Part shown: in pieces, positions 18,298-28,714 of the stretch
Layout: each line of letters opens with the position of its first letter
Position numbering within the stretch: the stretch's first letter is position 1
Assembly: GCF_002019595.1 (NCBI RefSeq)
Contig: NZ_KV917369.1
Span: forward strand, 4,542,624-4,606,623
Reading direction: 5' to 3'
DNA from: Priestia abyssalis
GTDB taxonomy: Bacteria > Bacillota > Bacilli > Bacillales > Bacillaceae_H
Length of the DNA stretch: 64,000 bases
The notes under the pieces: generated by a model
What the model was told of the DNA's origin: nothing
The model's database searches: none
The model's input: only the letters and a program-made list of their open reading frames with translations
Made by a program: the position numbers and the translations under genes

Positions 18298-18393
18298 ATG
18301 TCTAATAAAAAGATGCAAAAAATAGTCGTTATGCTCATGCTTGGCACAATGGTATTAACTACATTGCTGGCGGGCCTAACCATGTGGCTTTAA
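18298..18393 (+). CDS. prli42: stressosome-associated miniprotein Prli42
   Basis: A 31-residue membrane miniprotein: a basic N-terminus (MSNKKMQKIVV) followed by one hydrophobic helix (MLMLGTMVLTTLLAGLTMWL). Size, charge pattern and composition match Prli42, which tethers the stressosome to the membrane in Listeria and is conserved in Firmicutes. A strong ribosome site (GAGGGAGAG) precedes the ATG. It is transcribed alone on the plus strand between mce and the L,D-transpeptidase gene and ends just before a double-hairpin repeat. Confidence 0.88.
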   Translation: MSNKKMQKIVVMLMLGTMVLTTLLAGLTMWL

Positions 18394-18405
18394 TATTTAA
18401 AAGAA

Positions 18406-18510
18406 GATGACTTAAAAGATATAAAAAGCATATCTTTTAAGTCATCCTCCTGAAAGGCCCCGTCATGAAAACCCAGTAAAACCAAAGGGTTGTGTGACGG
18501 GGCCTTTCAG
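18406..18510 (+). repeat. double-hairpin repeat, copy 2; probable prli42 terminator
   Basis: Hairpin A has 17-bp arms GATGACTTAAAAGATAT (18406-18422) and complement (18430-18446) with loop AAAAAGC. Hairpin B has perfect 16-bp arms CTGAAAGGCCCCGTCA (18450-18465) and complement (18495-18510), with an inner AACCC/GGGTT stem, then TAAAAA. The architecture equals copy 1 (433-540), but the hairpin A arms differ with changes on both sides that keep pairing. Confidence 0.82.
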
Positions 18511-18557
18511 TAAAAATCAGTTTTTGTAATTTATTAGAAACTTACGGGACAGCCACT

Positions 18558-19085
18558 TCATGGACTCAATATTTCCGTCGATATCGCTCCCTCTTGCCGG
18601 GCCAGTTCTTCAAACGATTTTGTTGTTTTGACAACCAACACTCTCGTTCCTAAAGGGACTTGATCGTATAACCATTCGATGGCTTCCGAGTGAAAGCGAA
18701 CGCAGCCTTCCGTCACATACTTACCGATTGATCGCTCATTATTTGTACCGTGAAGTCCGTAAATGCGTCCATCCGTCTCTCTTGCATCAAAGCCGATCCA
18801 TCTTGTTCCCAAAGGATTTTCCGGATCCCCTCCTTGTATATCCTTCCGTCGGTAGTATGGATTTTTAGCTTTTACCACAACTGTAAACTTTCCTTCTGGT
18901 GTAAGTTCCGGCTCTTTCCCCGTAGAAATGTGAAACTCAGATTGAATCTTCCCTTCATTAATGAACACCGCTTTATTGTTTTCTTTATTTATAATAATAA
19001 AAGGGTCTCCTAAAACCGGGTTTGTTCCCAGCGGCCAAATGGGCGAGAAAACAGATAGCAATAGCAAAGAAAAAATAACATTCAT
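18558..19085 (-). CDS. exported L,D-transpeptidase (YkuD domain)
   Basis: Probably cross-links or remodels peptidoglycan outside the membrane. It has 175 residues from the ATG at 19085 (GGCGGTGG upstream). An N-terminal hydrophobic signal (IFSLLLLSVFSPIW) is followed by a YkuD domain: PFIIINKENNKAVF, PEGKFTV, and the catalytic HGTNNERSIGKYVTEGCVRF with nucleophile Cys. The usual Ser two residues before Gly-Cys is Thr here. There is no LysM domain. The stop is close to the prli42 repeat from the other strand; the upstream neighbour is the FUSC-family gene. Confidence 0.88.
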   Translation of the reverse strand: MNVIFSLLLLSVFSPIWPLGTNPVLGDPFIIINKENNKAVFINEGKIQSEFHISTGKEPELTPEGKFTVVVKAKNPYYRRKDIQGGDPENPLGTRWIGFDARETDGRIYGLHGTNNERSIGKYVTEGCVRFHSEAIEWLYDQVPLGTRVLVVKTTKSFEELARQEGAISTEILSP

Positions 19086-19141
19086 AATTTCCACCGCCTT
19101 TTCCTTATTTTCCGTAAGACGGTAGTGAAGCATACAGAAAA

Positions 19142-20092
19142 TCATTCTACTTTTAATGATTTTTTTATCAGCAAATATTGTTCAACTTCTCTTACAAACT
19201 GATGCAGCTGTGCCCTCGCTTCAAATTCTTCACGTGTTTTAGGAAGAGGTTGTTCTTTGAACTCTTCCTGTAATTGTCGTAATTTGATAAGAAAAAGCTG
19301 TGCCGTATTTCCCGGATGAATAGATAAACTTAATTCTTCGAGAAAATCCGCAATCATATACCGTTGTTCAACAAATGGTTCAATGGATGTCACAATTGGC
19401 AAAACACGTTCAATAATCTCAAATTGTTTTTCGCGTGTTTTAAAATAATGATAATAATAGTTTTCTGCGCGTAAAAAGTGGTTTTCAACATCCCGGAATG
19501 CAAAACTCTTTCCTTCTTCAATTAAACGAGCCGTCTCAGTAACCTCTTTTCCCATCCAATGACTTTCATTCGTCCTTAAGTATGTAATCATTTCTTCAAA
19601 GATTTTACGAAAATTATGTTCAAGTTGTGTTTGGTATTGCTTGAGCTTTGAATCAAGACTTGGCATATATAAATTGGCGAGAAGTGCCACCCCGATTCCA
19701 ATCACAATGATACCAACTTCATTTAATACAATCCCCATCGTCATATTTTGTTCAGAATAAATATGGAGTGTGATAACCGAACTTGTTACGACACCTTCTG
19801 TAATTTTAAAGAATACGGTAACAGGAATAAAAAATAAAAGCATAAGTCCAATAACGATCGGATGATAACCAATTCCTTCAAAGAAAATAAACGAAAAGAG
19901 GATAGCCAATAAGCAGGCAAAAAATCTGGCAGATGCACTTTGAAGAGATTTCCTTTTGGAATTTTGAACGCATAAAATTGTCAGAATACCTGCAGAAGCA
20001 AAATAATTCAAGTGAAAAAACTGTGCAATGATAATGGCAGCAGCTGTGCCAACTGCTGTTTTAATGGTGCGGTAACCAATTTTAAATTTCAT
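19142..20092 (-). CDS. yqjA: FUSC/aromatic-acid-exporter family membrane protein (YqjA-like)
   Basis: Integral membrane protein of about 316 residues. The first half has four or five hydrophobic segments (TAVGTAAAIIIAQFF, ASAGILTILCV, FFACLLAILFSFIFFEG, PIVIGLMLLFFIPVTVFF, EVGIIVIGIGVALLANLYMP), with the family-like VQNSKRKSLQSASAR loop. The second half is a long helical cytoplasmic domain. The substrate is unknown. The chosen ATG is 11 bases after AGGGG, a rather long spacing; upstream in-frame starts have no better site. B. subtilis has yqjA at the same place, downstream of artPQR (yqiXYZ). Confidence 0.82.
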   Translation of the reverse strand: MKFKIGYRTIKTAVGTAAAIIIAQFFHLNYFASAGILTILCVQNSKRKSLQSASARFFACLLAILFSFIFFEGIGYHPIVIGLMLLFFIPVTVFFKITEGVVTSSVITLHIYSEQNMTMGIVLNEVGIIVIGIGVALLANLYMPSLDSKLKQYQTQLEHNFRKIFEEMITYLRTNESHWMGKEVTETARLIEEGKSFAFRDVENHFLRAENYYYHYFKTREKQFEIIERVLPIVTSIEPFVEQRYMIADFLEELSLSIHPGNTAQLFLIKLRQLQEEFKEQPLPKTREEFEARAQLHQFVREVEQYLLIKKSLKVE

Positions 20093-20211
20093 TATATCGT
20101 AAGCCCCTATATTGATTTTTTGCCCGGATTTAACAGGCAGTCCTGATTGAAGTTTCACATTATCCTGTTTTTAGTTTACGAGATATTGATCGATCACAAC
20201 AATACAGTTAA

Positions 20212-20247
20212 TAAAAAAAGATGACCATAATGGGTCATCTTTTTTTA
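20212..20247 (-). terminator. terminator of the artPQR operon
   Basis: AAAAAAAGATGACC and GGGTCATCTTTTTTT form a stem with loop CATAAT or similar, immediately after the artR stop. It has a run of T on the minus strand (and is nearly symmetric). Confidence 0.92.
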
Positions 20248-20970
20248 TTATAGCATCTTTTCCAAGAAATCTTTTGCTCTTTTGCTTTTCGGGGCCGAGA
20301 AGAATTCAGCCGGAGGTGCATCTTCCACTAACAGTCCTCCATCTAAAAACAATACTCTGTCAGCCACTTCTCTTGCAAAGCCCATTTCGTGTGTCACAAT
20401 GGCCATGGTCATTCCAGTATGAGCCAGCGATTTCATAACTTCTAATACTTCTTTAACCATTTCAGGATCAAGAGCCGATGTTGGTTCATCAAATAGAATG
20501 ACCTCAGGATTCATTGCCAGTGCTCTCGCAATCGCGACACGCTGTTTTTGTCCTCCTGATAAGCGGTTCGGATACTCGTTCGCTTTTTCAGCCAAACCGA
20601 CTTTCTTTAATAACTCATGCCCTTTTTCTTCCGCCTCTTTTTTTGAGACACCCTTTACCGTCATCGGCGCATATGTTAAGTTTTCAAGAACGGTCTTATG
20701 AGGGAAGAGATGGAAATGCTGAAATACCATTCCGACATTTTGTCTTACCTTCATAATGTCTGTTTTCGAATCGGCAATGTCTTGGTCACCAATCCAAATG
20801 TGGCCGTCCGTTGGTTCTTCCAGCAAATTCATGCATCGTAAAAAGGTGGATTTCCCCGAACCGGAAGGACCTACAATCGCGACAACTTCCCCTTCTTTAA
20901 TTGTTGTCGAAATTCCTTTTAATACTTCCAGTTTTCCAAATGATTTATGAAGATTGTCAATTTTAATCAC
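20248..20970 (-). CDS. artR: polar amino-acid (arginine-type) ABC transporter ATP-binding protein
   Basis: ATPase subunit of the importer formed with ArtP and ArtQ on the cytoplasmic face. It has 240 residues with Walker [12 protein letters not shown]-loop FQHFHLFPH, signature [15 protein letters not shown], Walker [13 protein letters not shown] and switch His in IVTHEMGF. The start overlaps the artQ stop by eight bases. It corresponds to B. subtilis YqiZ by position and sequence type. Confidence 0.93.
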   Translation of the reverse strand: MIKIDNLHKSFGKLEVLKGISTTIKEGEVVAIVGPSGSGKSTFLRCMNLLEEPTDGHIWIGDQDIADSKTDIMKVRQNVGMVFQHFHLFPHKTVLENLTYAPMTVKGVSKKEAEEKGHELLKKVGLAEKANEYPNRLSGGQKQRVAIARALAMNPEVILFDEPTSALDPEMVKEVLEVMKSLAHTGMTMAIVTHEMGFAREVADRVLFLDGGLLVEDAPPAEFFSAPKSKRAKDFLEKML

Positions 20971-21622
20971 TTTTTCTCATTCTCCTCTCGACCGCCTTGC
21001 CAAGGAGCGTCAAGCCGATAACCATTATATAGTAGATAAGACCAGCTAAAAGAAGCGGCTCAAAATAGCGATATGTTTGACCGCCTACAATATAAGCACG
21101 GCGCATGATATCCATGGCGCCGATTACTGTCACTACGGCTGATTCTTTTGTGAGAGTAATGAACTCATTCATTAAAGCCGGTAAAATGTTTTTCAACGCT
21201 TGCGGCAAAATAATGTCTTTCATCATTTGTCTATAAGGAATTCCCAGCGCAAGGGAAGCTTCTCGCTGACCCTTGTCCACTGCCAAAATCCCTCCGCGGA
21301 TAACCTCGGAAATGTATGCTGCAGAGTTTAAGCCGAAAGCCATAACCGCTGCAGGATATGCATCAATTTCAAACCCCAAGATTTGCGGCAATCCAAAATA
21401 AATAATTAACAATTGCAGTACGAGCGGTGTTCCACGAAATACAGACGTATAAGCATCCGCTATCCATGCCAGTACTTTTACTCTTCCAATCTTAAATAGC
21501 GCTAAAACAATCCCTAATGTGAATCCCAGCAATGCCGCTGCCAGGACAATTTTTATCGTTACCCATATCCCTTCTAATATATAAGGGATTGAGGGCAGGA
21601 TTTGCGTAAAGTCCAAATTCAT
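20963..21622 (-). CDS. artQ: polar amino-acid ABC transporter permease
   Basis: Inner-membrane subunit with about five helices over 219 residues, moving the amino acid delivered by ArtP. It contains the HAAT-family features [19 protein letters not shown] near residue 65 and the coupling EAA loop ([30 protein letters not shown] is the region, residues about 120-150). It corresponds to B. subtilis YqiY. It is 36 bases downstream of artP and overlaps artR. Confidence 0.93.
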   Translation of the reverse strand: MNLDFTQILPSIPYILEGIWVTIKIVLAAALLGFTLGIVLALFKIGRVKVLAWIADAYTSVFRGTPLVLQLLIIYFGLPQILGFEIDAYPAAVMAFGLNSAAYISEVIRGGILAVDKGQREASLALGIPYRQMMKDIILPQALKNILPALMNEFITLTKESAVVTVIGAMDIMRRAYIVGGQTYRYFEPLLLAGLIYYIMVIGLTLLGKAVERRMRKSD

Positions 21623-21658
21623 GCCCGACCCATTCCTCTCTCTCCGTCAATGTTTGGC

Positions 21659-22459
21659 TTATTGCTCGCCGCCAAACCATTTCACGATTAATTTATCTAC
21701 TTCGCCGTTTTCTTTCATTTCATTTAACACACGGTTGAAGTCTTTTGTTAGTTCGCTTCCTTTAGGAAAAGCAATCGCTGAGCCTGCTTCTTCCTGATTT
21801 TCATCTTCAATGACAAATCCGGTCATTTCTTTATCTTGTTCAAAGAAACCTTTCGCCACTGTATCTTCAATGATTGCAGCATCAAAGCGGCCTGATTTCA
21901 TTTCTTGCACTAATTCTGGAATTCGGTTGCGGTTTTCAATTTTAATGTCTACCTGTTCTTTAATTTCTTCCGCTTTTCCTTCTTGGATAGAACCTACTTG
22001 TACGCCTACCGTTTTTCCTTTTAAATCTTCCAGCGTCTTAATACCGCTGTCTTTTGGTGTGACAATCATATGTTTTGCCTCATAATAAACATCTGAAAAA
22101 TCAACATTCTGTTTGCGTTCTTCTGTCGGTGTCATACCAGCTAACACAAAATCCACCTTGCCTGCTTGAATGGCAGGAATTAGTCCGTTGAAATCAATAT
22201 CTTGCACTTCGACTTCGTAGCCAAGCTCTTTTGCGATTGCTTTTGCCAAGTCTACGTCAAAACCGATAATTTCATCGCTTTTTGCCGTATCAATGTATTC
22301 AAACGGCGGGTAATCCGCAGATGTACCCATTTTTAATACCTTTTTATCTTCTGTCTTTTCTCCTTCAGCCCCATTTGCTGAATCGTCACTTGTGCCGCAT
22401 GCCGCCAGCATTCCGATCACAAGCATACTCATCATGATCAATGACAGCCATTTTTTCAT
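21659..22459 (-). CDS. artP: amino-acid ABC transporter substrate-binding lipoprotein (arginine type)
   Basis: Extracellular binding lipoprotein of 266 residues. The signal peptide ends in the lipobox LAAC, with lipidated Cys21 (MLAACGTSDDS). The mature part is a type II periplasmic-binding fold with SADYPPFEYID, IIGFDVDLAKAIAKELG, AGMTPTEERKQNVDFS and KTVGVQVGS. It corresponds to B. subtilis YqiX, an arginine binder. Upstream, TTCAATAATATTATGAA (22497-22513) is an imperfect A/T palindrome of roughly Arg-box size; ArgR control is possible but unproven. The rest of the gap to brxB is A/T-rich. Confidence 0.92.
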   Translation of the reverse strand: MKKWLSLIMMSMLVIGMLAACGTSDDSANGAEGEKTEDKKVLKMGTSADYPPFEYIDTAKSDEIIGFDVDLAKAIAKELGYEVEVQDIDFNGLIPAIQAGKVDFVLAGMTPTEERKQNVDFSDVYYEAKHMIVTPKDSGIKTLEDLKGKTVGVQVGSIQEGKAEEIKEQVDIKIENRNRIPELVQEMKSGRFDAAIIEDTVAKGFFEQDKEMTGFVIEDENQEEAGSAIAFPKGSELTKDFNRVLNEMKENGEVDKLIVKWFGGEQ

Positions 22460-22688
22460 GACTTTGCCCCCTAGATCTTTTTAAATTTTTTTAAAATTCA
22501 ATAATATTATGAAATAAGTTTCTCACTATTGCAAGCATCATTTTAACAAACATATTTTTATTCAACAAAATGTATTTTATCACATACTTATAATTATGCA
22601 AACCCATTTTTAAATATAGATTAACCATATTATCGTATGAATATTACTATTCCAAAAAAACAAAAACCTTCTTCCGGATTTATCCAAT

Positions 22689-22733
22689 AAAAAAGGACAG
22701 TTGCTCCTCATTAAGGGGCAACTGTCCTTTTTT
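22689..22733 (-). terminator. terminator overlapping the brxB stop
   Basis: Perfect 19-bp arms AAAAAAGGACAGTTGCTCC and complement, with loop TCATTAA; the minus strand has a T run. The right arm includes the brxB stop codon. Confidence 0.92.
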
Positions 22734-23169
22734 ACACTTCTTCACAATATTGATCAAAGGCCTGTTGAAGCTTTGTAACGACAGACATTGGATCATGTCC
22801 TTCAATTTCATGGCGCTCCACCATCGTCATTAGCTTGCCATCTTTTAATAAGGCAAAAGATGGGGAGGATGGCGGGTAGCCAACGAAATGATCGCGAGCA
22901 TGCGCTGTGGCTTCTTTATCTTGTCCTGCGAATACCGTCACTAAATGGTCTGGACGCTTATCATAATGAACAGCATGGGCTGCAGCCGGTCTCGCAATTC
23001 CGCCTGCGCATCCGCAAACGGAATTGATCATCACAAGGGTCGTACCCTCTTTTTTGAACGCTTCTGCTACATCTTCCGGTGTTTTGAGTTCTGTATAGCC
23101 AGCGGCTGTAATTTCTTGACGCGCTTGTCTTACAATATCATTCATGAATAAATTGAAATCAACATTCAT
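22732..23169 (-). CDS. brxB: bacilliredoxin BrxB (YphP/YqiW family)
   Basis: Removes bacillithiol from S-bacillithiolated proteins in the cytoplasm. It has 145 residues in a thioredoxin-like fold with the unusual CxC active site, Cys52-Gly-Cys54, in [19 protein letters not shown]. Neighbours on the art side match B. subtilis yqiW-yqiX order, which favours BrxB over the paralogue BrxA (YphP). Confidence 0.92.
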   Translation of the reverse strand: MNVDFNLFMNDIVRQARQEITAAGYTELKTPEDVAEAFKKEGTTLVMINSVCGCAGGIARPAAAHAVHYDKRPDHLVTVFAGQDKEATAHARDHFVGYPPSSPSFALLKDGKLMTMVERHEIEGHDPMSVVTKLQQAFDQYCEEV

Positions 23170-23325
23170 CTTGAAAGCCTCCTCTATATTTGCGTACTAT
23201 CATCATACCAAGGATACGGAAGCATTTTCAAACAAATAATCTTTTTTAAAAAGAGGTTTAAACTTTTTTCTTCCCGGCAATAATAATAGTACATCTAAAT
23301 CCATACCCCTAAACTCCCATAAAAA

Positions 23326-23360
23326 ATAAGGTTATGCAGCTGCATAACCTTATCTTTTTT
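23326..23360 (-). terminator. terminator after meaB
   Basis: ATAAGGTTATGCA and its complement form a zero-to-small-loop stem (palindrome 23326-23353) with A and T runs on both sides; it runs up to the meaB stop and can act in either direction. Confidence 0.88.
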
Positions 23361-24348
23361 ATTTTTCTTGTTCGTATGCACGAATAAGACGGTCAGCCGC
23401 CTCGGACACGGTCATTTCTCTATTCATCATTTTCGTTTCTACCATCGATAATATTCTTTTTATGCTTTCGTTTCCATAAAACGAAGCATATAAATAATCT
23501 GAAACCATTGCTTCAAGCCAACCCTTCATCTGCTTGTCTCTTTTCTCTGTCCAAAAGCCATGTTGACGACAATATGTTACATACTGCTGAATGCTGCTCC
23601 ACACTTCCTCAATCCCTTCTTTATAAAGGGCGGAACATGTAAGCACCTTCGTGTCCCAGCCTTTTGTTGTCGGCTGAAGAAAATGTAAAATGGTTTCATA
23701 TTCTTGTTTCGTCGCCCATGCTTTTTTCAAGTTATCTCCGTCTGCTTTATTGATACAAATTACATCAGCCAGCTCCATAATGCCTTTTTTCATGCCTTGA
23801 AGCTCATCTCCCGCTCCGGTTAACGCGAGAAGCAAAAATAAATCGACCATATCTTTTACAATCGTTTCTCCTTGCCCAACCCCTAATGTTTCGACAATGA
23901 TGACATCAAAACCAGCGGCTTCGCAAAGCAGAATCGATTCTCTCGTCTTTCGGTGCACTCCTCCAAGCTTTCCCTGAGAGGGAGAAGGTCGAATAAAAGC
24001 TTGGGGGTGACGGGAAAGCTCTTCCATTCTCGTTTTGTCTCCCAAAATGCTCCCGCCTGTAATGGTGCTGCTTGGGTCAACAGCCAGTACTGCCACTTTA
24101 TGGCCCAATCCGCATAAATATATACCAAATGCTTCAATAAACGTGCTTTTTCCTGCACCTGGCACCCCTGTAATTCCAATCCTTACCGACTTCCCGGCAT
24201 GTGGAGCAATCCCTTTTAACACATCCTGTCCTTTCTGAAAATGACGGGGAGCATTGCTTTCGATTAGCGTAATGGCCTGTGCGAGCATCGCTCGATTATG
24301 TTGCAAAACACCTTCTACATACTCCTCAACCGTTTTCTCTTTTCTCAT
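23359..24348 (-). CDS. meaB: methylmalonyl-CoA mutase-associated GTPase MeaB
   Basis: G3E-family GTPase that loads B12 into methylmalonyl-CoA mutase and protects it from inactivation. It has about 329 residues with Walker [20 protein letters not shown], switch III-like [21 protein letters not shown] (Walker B region) and the base-specific NKAD. The ATG at 24348 has GGAG seven bases upstream and overlaps mutB by 23 bases, a sign of translational coupling; a start further upstream is possible but lacks a site. Confidence 0.93.
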   Translation of the reverse strand: MRKEKTVEEYVEGVLQHNRAMLAQAITLIESNAPRHFQKGQDVLKGIAPHAGKSVRIGITGVPGAGKSTFIEAFGIYLCGLGHKVAVLAVDPSSTITGGSILGDKTRMEELSRHPQAFIRPSPSQGKLGGVHRKTRESILLCEAAGFDVIIVETLGVGQGETIVKDMVDLFLLLALTGAGDELQGMKKGIMELADVICINKADGDNLKKAWATKQEYETILHFLQPTTKGWDTKVLTCSALYKEGIEEVWSSIQQYVTYCRQHGFWTEKRDKQMKGWLEAMVSDYLYASFYGNESIKRILSMVETKMMNREMTVSEAADRLIRAYEQEK

Positions 24349-26533
24349 CATGCCACTCCGTTTCCTCATACCCAATTCGTTTTTTGATTTCAAGCAGCAC
24401 TTGTTTGGCGGCATTCGGAATAACGGTACCAGGGCCAAAAATTGCCGATGCCCCGTTTTGCAGCAAAAACTCGTAATCTTGCTGAGGAATGACTCCCCCT
24501 ACCACGACGACAATATCTTCACGTTCATGTTTTTTCAACTCTGCAATTAATTGTGGCAATAAAGTCTTATGCCCTGCGGCCAGCGAGCTCATTCCAATGG
24601 CGTGAACATCGTTTTCTACTGCTTGAATGGCCGTTTCTTCCGGAGTTTGAAACAGCGGTCCGATATCAACGTCAAACCCCAAGTCGGCAAAAGCAGTAGA
24701 AATGACTTTCGCTCCACGATCATGCCCGTCCTGCCCCATCTTGGCAATCAGTATTCGCGGCCGGCGTCCCTCTTCTTCTGCAAATTTCACTGTTATCTCT
24801 TGTACCTCTTTAATTTGCTCTTCGTATGCAAACTCCGAGCTATACACTCCACTAATAGAGCGGATTGTCGCAGTATGCCGCTTGGCGACCTTTTCAATCG
24901 CTTCCGAAATTTCTCCAAGCGTTGCTCTCGCACGGGCAGCTTCCACCGCTAAAGCCAGTAAATTGCCTTGGCCCGTCCCTGCCGCTTCCGTAATGGCTTT
25001 CAACGTTTCTTCTACCCGGTTATAATCTCTTGAAGTCCGAAGCTCTTCCAGCCGCTTCATTTGCTTCAGGCGTACAGCCGTATTATCAATGTCTAAAATG
25101 TCGAGCGGCTGCTCATTTTTCACTCGATATTTATTGACTCCAATAATAATCTCTATTCCCGAATCGATTTTCGCTTGACGTCTGGCCGCCGCTTCCTCAA
25201 TTCTCATTTTCGGAATTCCCGTTTCAATAGCTTTAGCCATGCCCCCAAGCTGCTCGATTTCCTCCATATGTGCCCATGCACGGTTCAGGAGCTCATTTGT
25301 CAATGATTCTACATAATAAGAACCGCCCCATGGATCAATGACATTGCAAATCCCCGTTTCATCTTGTAAATACAACTGAGTATTTCGGGCAATTCTCGCC
25401 GAAAAATCGGTCGGGAGAGCAATCGCTTCATCCAATGCGTTTGTATGCAGTGACTGTGTATGGCCAAGTGTCGCCGCCAATGCTTCTAAGCATGTCCGAA
25501 TCACATTGTTATAAGGGTCTTGTTCCGTTAAACTCCAGCCTGACGTTTGGGAATGTGTGCGTAGGGCGAGTGATTTCGAGCTTTTGGGATTGAACTGCTT
25601 CATGAGCTTTGCCCATAAGAGGCGTGCCGCTCTCATTTTTGCCACTTCCATAAAATAGTTCATGCCGATTGCCCAGAAGAATGACAACCTTGGAGCAAAC
25701 GAGTCAATATCGATTCCTGCTTTTAAGCCTGTCCGAACATATTCCAATCCATCTGCCAAAGTATAGGCAAGTTCAAGATCAGCAGGGGCACCTGCTTCCT
25801 GCATATGATAACCAGAGATGCTGATGCTGTTAAACTTCGGCATATTTTGAGAAGTATACTCGAAAATATCCGCAATGATGCGCATCGACATATCAGGAGG
25901 GTAAATATACGTGTTTCGTACCATGTACTCTTTTAAAATATCATTTTGAATAGTACCTGAAAGCTGCTCCAGTTTGACCCCCTGTTCTTCTGCTGTCACA
26001 ATGTAAAAAGCCATGATTGGCAGTACCGCTCCATTCATCGTCATGGAAACAGACATCTGATCGAGCGGAATGCCATCAAATAAAACTTTCATGTCCAAAA
26101 TAGAATCAATGGCAACACCGGCCTTCCCCACATCTCCCACAACCCTTGGATGATCAGAGTCGTAGCCGCGATGGGTCGCCAAATCAAACGCAACAGACAA
26201 CCCTTTTTGACCGGCAGCCAAATTACGACGGTAAAACGCATTACTTTCTTCGGCCGTCGAATAGCCGGCATATTGTCGAATCGTCCATGGCCGATTCACA
26301 TACATCGTGGAATACGGTCCTCTTAAAAACGGCGGTATTCCAGGAAGAAATTGGGGAAAATGAAGGGAGTCAATATCTTCTTTTTTATAAAGGGCCTTCA
26401 CATCGATTTGCTCATTTGTTTGAAACATAAGTGCATCATAGTCGGCGGATGTTTCTTTTTGCTCTTCTTTACCTCCTATACCATCTGATTCTTCATAAAA
26501 TGAAATTCGGTTAAAATCAGGTTTCTGATACAT
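24326..26533 (-). CDS. mutB: methylmalonyl-CoA mutase large (B12-binding) subunit
   Basis: Adenosylcobalamin enzyme converting (R)-methylmalonyl-CoA to succinyl-CoA. It has 735 residues. The N-terminal TIM barrel contains [20 protein letters not shown], the substrate-binding signature common to the family. The C-terminal B12 domain (about 600-725) has the base-off cobalamin motif DGHDRG with ligand His, plus GxS and GG segments ([16 protein letters not shown]). It directly abuts mutA and overlaps meaB. It probably drains propionyl-CoA from the branched-chain amino acid route just upstream. Confidence 0.95.
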   Translation of the reverse strand: MYQKPDFNRISFYEESDGIGGKEEQKETSADYDALMFQTNEQIDVKALYKKEDIDSLHFPQFLPGIPPFLRGPYSTMYVNRPWTIRQYAGYSTAEESNAFYRRNLAAGQKGLSVAFDLATHRGYDSDHPRVVGDVGKAGVAIDSILDMKVLFDGIPLDQMSVSMTMNGAVLPIMAFYIVTAEEQGVKLEQLSGTIQNDILKEYMVRNTYIYPPDMSMRIIADIFEYTSQNMPKFNSISISGYHMQEAGAPADLELAYTLADGLEYVRTGLKAGIDIDSFAPRLSFFWAIGMNYFMEVAKMRAARLLWAKLMKQFNPKSSKSLALRTHSQTSGWSLTEQDPYNNVIRTCLEALAATLGHTQSLHTNALDEAIALPTDFSARIARNTQLYLQDETGICNVIDPWGGSYYVESLTNELLNRAWAHMEEIEQLGGMAKAIETGIPKMRIEEAAARRQAKIDSGIEIIIGVNKYRVKNEQPLDILDIDNTAVRLKQMKRLEELRTSRDYNRVEETLKAITEAAGTGQGNLLALAVEAARARATLGEISEAIEKVAKRHTATIRSISGVYSSEFAYEEQIKEVQEITVKFAEEEGRRPRILIAKMGQDGHDRGAKVISTAFADLGFDVDIGPLFQTPEETAIQAVENDVHAIGMSSLAAGHKTLLPQLIAELKKHEREDIVVVVGGVIPQQDYEFLLQNGASAIFGPGTVIPNAAKQVLLEIKKRIGYEETEWHDEKRENG

Positions 26534-28612
26534 TCAATTCACCTCCAGGTCATTCATTAATTCACTTAAGAGCAAAAATGCGTTTGTATTCGGTTCAATG
26601 ATCCCCTTAGCTCCATTGTTGATGAAAGCCTTCCGCCGCTCCTTCACCTGTTTTCCGCACACATATATATGGTTATGAGCAGATGCAAGCTCGTGGATGA
26701 TTTCAATCCCCAACTCTTCATAAAGTTCATCCGTTCCACATAGAATCCATATGTTTCCTTCCTGCTCATTGCACCATCGGATGGCTTCATGAACCGAATA
26801 AAGAGAATGGCTTTGATCCACGATAAATCCTCCTGATTCAAAGAAAGAGCGAGCGAGATCAATTCTCGTCTTGCATTCTTTTTCATGGCCAAGAACCAAA
26901 AGATGAACAGTTGCTGGCAGTGAGTATTCCATCCGCTTTTCTACTTTTTCTCTTAACTCCTCAAACTCCATGCTTTTTCGCCAGTTTGAAACAGGTTCAA
27001 TCGTTTCTCGAACTGAGAGTTGTGTCATGTATTCCGTCAAAGTCCCAATGGTCGCGCCTTTTAAGAAAGCCTCCTTAAATGCTTCTATAGAGACATGCTC
27101 TACGGTTAGAGGTTCATCCAAAACAGCCTGCAATTGACTGACACGCTGTTCGTGAAAAGAAACATCATCAAATTTGTCCCTGTCATGTAAACGCTCGTTC
27201 ACTTGTGTATAATGCGTAATGCCGACTACACGCTTCACACGTGTTTCAACGTCTTTCTTTCGCTTGTTAAGTACATCCTTCAACTGACATTGGATAAACT
27301 GCTGCTTCAACGCTGCTGACATGCCGCCTTTTCCTTCAATTTGCTGAAATAAATGCCAGGCCCTTTCTGCAAGTTCGGTCGTTAAAGATTCCACATACCA
27401 TGAACCTCCGGCCGGATCAATTACTTTTGTCAAATACGCTTCTTCACTTAAAATAAGTTGAGTATTGCGGGCAATTCGCTGTGAAAATTCATTGGAAGGC
27501 TGAATAAGAGTATCGAATGGGGTAACGTGCAGGCTGTCTATTCCCCCAGCCACTGCAGCAAACGCTTCGACTGTCCCCCGAATCATATTCGTATAAGCGT
27601 CATACTTTGTTTTAGTGGTGCGGGATGTTTTCGCATGAATGTAAGGTGTATATTGGTCACTTTCCCCTCCAAAAGCGGCAAGCATTTTCGTCCACAACAT
27701 TTTGAAGGCACGGAGCTTGGCAGTCTCCATGAATAATTCGGAGCCTACTCCAAACGTAAACGAAAAATGGGGTAATACTTCTTGGAGTGATAACCCTTCT
27801 GTCAATAAAGCATCAATATATTCCACTGCTGTTGCAATGGCGAAAGCGAGCTCTTGAACAGCGTTCGCTCCTCCGTTATGGTATACCTCTGTATCTATTA
27901 CAATTGTTTTAAGTCTCGGAGCATAATGGTTCGCCCACTTTATCGTCTCTGACATGTATTTATACATGCACGAAATGGACAGCGGTGAAGAGCCGGCTTC
28001 CGCTAAAGAAGCAAGCGGATCTGTTCCGATGACTCCCTCTATATCTTTCATCGAAAATCCTTTTTTATCAGTATAAGCTGCCATTAATGACAAGAGGGGT
28101 AAAACCGTAAAGTTCGTGACCATATGAAGAGGTGTTTGTTCCAAGGGAATATCCTTCAATAATTCCTCTATATCTTGCAAACAACTAACCGGAACGCCGT
28201 TACCTACTTGTTCTAAAGAGGCTTTATGGGAATCCAGCCCCCGTTTGGTCGCTTCATCGAATTGAATCGCCAGCATCGTCTGACCTCTTGTTAAAGCGGA
28301 CACAGCCAACCGATTTGTTTCTTCAATTAACGGATGATTGATTTCTTGGGCAACCTTCCACGCTTTTTGTACATAGCCTGTTTGACTGCTTCCCCTTACA
28401 AGAGATCCTTTACCAGGCAAATCATTAATATGTATGGACGAAGACACATCTCTCGCTAAATAAAGCGGTTTCAAAACAATTTCTTCATAGGTGTTTGTGT
28501 GAAGTGAGGTAACACTCTTCCCTTTTAACGTTCGTTCTACTTCTTTCTCCCACTCTTCCGTACTTACGGCAGCAAATTCATCAAATGATACTCCGCCTGT
28601 TGGTTTCATCAC
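26534..28612 (-). CDS. mutA: methylmalonyl-CoA mutase small subunit
   Basis: Non-catalytic partner of MutB in the heterodimer, 692 residues. It keeps the barrel features (IDPAGGSWYVESLTTELAERAW) and a C-terminal Rossmann-like region, but the B12-binding DxHxxG motif is absent there, as usual for the small chain. It starts with two ATG codons behind AGGGGG. It lies about 150 bases after bkdB with a hairpin repeat in between, so mutA-mutB-meaB may be partly uncoupled from bkd transcription. Confidence 0.93.
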   Translation of the reverse strand: MMKPTGGVSFDEFAAVSTEEWEKEVERTLKGKSVTSLHTNTYEEIVLKPLYLARDVSSSIHINDLPGKGSLVRGSSQTGYVQKAWKVAQEINHPLIEETNRLAVSALTRGQTMLAIQFDEATKRGLDSHKASLEQVGNGVPVSCLQDIEELLKDIPLEQTPLHMVTNFTVLPLLSLMAAYTDKKGFSMKDIEGVIGTDPLASLAEAGSSPLSISCMYKYMSETIKWANHYAPRLKTIVIDTEVYHNGGANAVQELAFAIATAVEYIDALLTEGLSLQEVLPHFSFTFGVGSELFMETAKLRAFKMLWTKMLAAFGGESDQYTPYIHAKTSRTTKTKYDAYTNMIRGTVEAFAAVAGGIDSLHVTPFDTLIQPSNEFSQRIARNTQLILSEEAYLTKVIDPAGGSWYVESLTTELAERAWHLFQQIEGKGGMSAALKQQFIQCQLKDVLNKRKKDVETRVKRVVGITHYTQVNERLHDRDKFDDVSFHEQRVSQLQAVLDEPLTVEHVSIEAFKEAFLKGATIGTLTEYMTQLSVRETIEPVSNWRKSMEFEELREKVEKRMEYSLPATVHLLVLGHEKECKTRIDLARSFFESGGFIVDQSHSLYSVHEAIRWCNEQEGNIWILCGTDELYEELGIEIIHELASAHNHIYVCGKQVKERRKAFINNGAKGIIEPNTNAFLLLSELMNDLEVN

Positions 28613-28714
28613 ATGTCCCCCTTTGCCTCCGATTAATCAGAATAGTTAAAAATATCCTGTACTTTCATCTTAATATAACCGCGCTAAAATTATCAACGAG
28701 CAAATTAAGAAAAG

